From JBBDRV01 sp040905285 (GTDB lineage: Bacteria; Bacteroidota; Rhodothermia; Balneolales; Balneolaceae): a DNA stretch of 24,716 bases. This document shows, in pieces, positions 23,313 to 24,716 of the stretch (its first letter is position 1; each line of letters opens with the position of its first letter). A model generated the notes under the pieces. The model searched no databases and was not told the DNA's origin. It worked only from the letters and a program-made list of their open reading frames with translations. The translations under genes and the position numbers were made by a program. Location of the stretch: positions 1 to 24,716 of the forward strand of contig JBBDRV010000178.1 of the NCBI GenBank assembly GCA_040905285.1, read 5' to 3'.

Positions 23313-24716
23313 AAATCTCCGGTTTTTTTATATCAGTCATATTCATTTTTCTGTCCGGTTCCTGCAACACGGGGCCTCCGGAAAAATTTATCGCTGTCAA
23401 CCTGGTTGGCTACAATATTGATCAGCCCAAAAAGGCATTGCTGGTAAATGCCGGGACCGAACGTTTTGAAGTTATACGTGCCGAAGATTCAGAGGTAGTC
23501 TATAGTGGAGTCGCAGGTGAGGTGAAAGAGCCGGACGCGGCAACGGGCGACAAAGTAACGGTGATCGACTTTTCGGAATTCAAGCTGCCCGGCGAATATC
23601 TGATCAGGAGTGCAGAAGACCGTACGGTCAGATCGACCTATTTCAGGATCGCTCCGGATATTTACAATGCTGTGACAAGAACAGTACTTCAAAGCTATTA
23701 CTACCACAGATGCGGAACGTCTGTTGGCAATGGTAAGCCATGGGCTTACGATGCATGCCACCTCGACGATGCACCTTTTTACGGTAATCCCGATTCTGTC
23801 CGGAATGTGACGGGTGGATGGCATGATGCAGGCGACTATAACAAGTTTTCAGTCAATACAGCACTGAGTGCCGGACTGCTCCTGTACCTGTATGAGAAGA
23901 ATCCGGCCATCTTTGCGGACAGGTATCTGGATATACCTGAATCGGGAAACGGAATTCCCGATCTGCTGGATGAGGTAAGCAGGACTTTACGATGGCTTAT
24001 GAAAATGCAACGCAGCGACGGGGGAATTTATCACAAAGTCTCACAAAAGAAATGGGTGGGTGAGTTTTTACCGCATGAAGATACGGAGACACGGTACCTA
24101 TTCGAAGTCAGCAGCGGTGCAACTGCAGGGTTTGCAGCGGTTGCGGCCCTGGGGGCGAGATTACTGGAAAAAATCAATCCGGATTTTTCGGAAGAATTGA
24201 AAATATCATCGCTCAGTGCCTGGTCCTATCTTGAAAAACATCCCGGTAATGTGCCTGAAGGAGGCTTTACAAACCCGTCTGACGTTATCGGAGGAGATTA
24301 CGGCGATCCTGACGATTCGGATGAACGGCTGTGGGCTGCTGCTGAACTTTACAGGCTGACCTCTGACGACTATTTTCTGGATTATTTTTCCGATAAGTAT
24401 GAATCCTCGGGCAGGCGTGATATACCGCCTGTCAGCTGGAAAAATGTACAGAGCCTGGTTTTTAAATCTTTTCTGAAAAGTGATCTTCCGGACAGCTATG
24501 CTAATCTGGAAAAGATAATACGGGATAGGGTTGTCAGGCATGCCGACAGCATACTTGCTGTACAGGAACAGAACAATTACCTCAATTTAATACATCATTC
24601 GGAGTATTACTGGGGATCCAACAGTGTGGGTCTGGCCTATGCCCTTGACCTGTTGCATGCCCATGAGTTGACGACGGACCAGACGTACAGGAATTCCGCT
24701 CTTTATCAGCTGCATT
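23309..24716 (+). CDS. GH9-family glycoside hydrolase lipoprotein (endoglucanase-like), cut by the window edge
   Basis: GTG at 23309 overlaps the previous stop. The frame is open to the last base (469 codons), so the C-terminus is missing. A lipoprotein leader ends FLSGSC. An Ig-like CelD_N domain (AVNLVGYNIDQPKKALLV) covers about 26-115, and the GH9 catalytic barrel begins near 120. The catalytic GGWHDAGDYNKF has Asp173 and Asp176; the general-acid Glu would lie beyond the edge. Family members cut beta-1,4-glucans, and some GH9 enzymes are exo-glucosaminidases, which would suit a partly deacetylated amino-sugar polymer. In a biosynthetic operon I infer trimming, release or quality control of the polymer. 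Confidence 0.85.
   Translation, partial: MKISGFFISVIFIFLSGSCNTGPPEKFIAVNLVGYNIDQPKKALLVNAGTERFEVIRAEDSEVVYSGVAGEVKEPDAATGDKVTVIDFSEFKLPGEYLIRSAEDRTVRSTYFRIAPDIYNAVTRTVLQSYYYHRCGTSVGNGKPWAYDACHLDDAPFYGNPDSVRNVTGGWHDAGDYNKFSVNTALSAGLLLYLYEKNPAIFADRYLDIPESGNGIPDLLDEVSRTLRWLMKMQRSDGGIYHKVSQKKWVGEFLPHEDTETRYLFEVSSGATAGFAAVAALGARLLEKINPDFSEELKISSLSAWSYLEKHPGNVPEGGFTNPSDVIGGDYGDPDDSDERLWAAAELYRLTSDDYFLDYFSDKYESSGRRDIPPVSWKNVQSLVFKSFLKSDLPDSYANLEKIIRDRVVRHADSILAVQEQNNYLNLIHHSEYYWGSNSVGLAYALDLLHAHELTTDQTYRNSALYQLH

Overview
The window holds one coherent locus for making, exporting and decorating a secreted polysaccharide, with a sulfate-activation module beside it. The organism looks like a Gram-negative member of the Bacteroidota-related (FCB) lineage, plausibly Balneolota or Rhodothermota. 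The reasons are a PorV-like outer-membrane barrel, lipoproteins with Bacteroidota-style leaders, many genes without a clear Shine-Dalgarno, frequent TTG/GTG starts and moderate GC. This is inference, because no rRNA or taxonomic marker is present.

Layout. (1) 1-316: a (TTGCCG)9 hexamer array at the left edge, then a gene-poor leader. (2) 317-6209, plus strand: a sulfate-type SLC13 permease, CysQ (PAP phosphatase), CysD and a CysN-CysC fusion. Together they import sulfate, make PAPS and remove the PAP that sulfotransferases release. No PAPS or sulfite reductase gene is in the window. (3) 11274 down to 6285, minus strand: an apparent operon of a Wza-type export lipoprotein, a PorV-like barrel, a degenerate sigma-54-type AAA+ protein, a WecA-type initiating transferase fused to a FlaA1/WbpM-like membrane and Rossmann half, and a small secreted CARDB-like protein. 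(4) 11275-11687: a divergent control region with two facing sigma-54-type promoters and a dyad between them. (5) 11688-17000, plus: a Wzc-like chain-length protein, a separate weakened BY-kinase-like ATPase, a 54-residue two-helix membrane protein, a Wzy polymerase and a Wzx flippase. (6) 17174-24716, plus: a CelD/BcsL-type acyltransferase, two tandem [CE4 deacetylase + sulfotransferase] pairs, a GT4 glycosyltransferase and the start of a GH9 lipoprotein that runs off the right edge.

How it fits together. WecA-like initiation, Wzx flipping, Wzy polymerisation and PCP/Wza export make a Wzx/Wzy-type polymer. The deacetylase-sulfotransferase pairs could expose amino groups on N-acetylhexosamines and sulfate them, using PAPS from the neighbouring module. 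That would be a split, bacterial counterpart of the animal N-deacetylase/N-sulfotransferase. The second pair has its own sigma-54-type promoter, sharing 16 consecutive bases with the wza promoter. The same pair's deacetylase has lost a metal-ligand Asp. The AAA+ protein in the wza operon lacks the parts needed to activate sigma-54, so it may be a modulator and not an activator.
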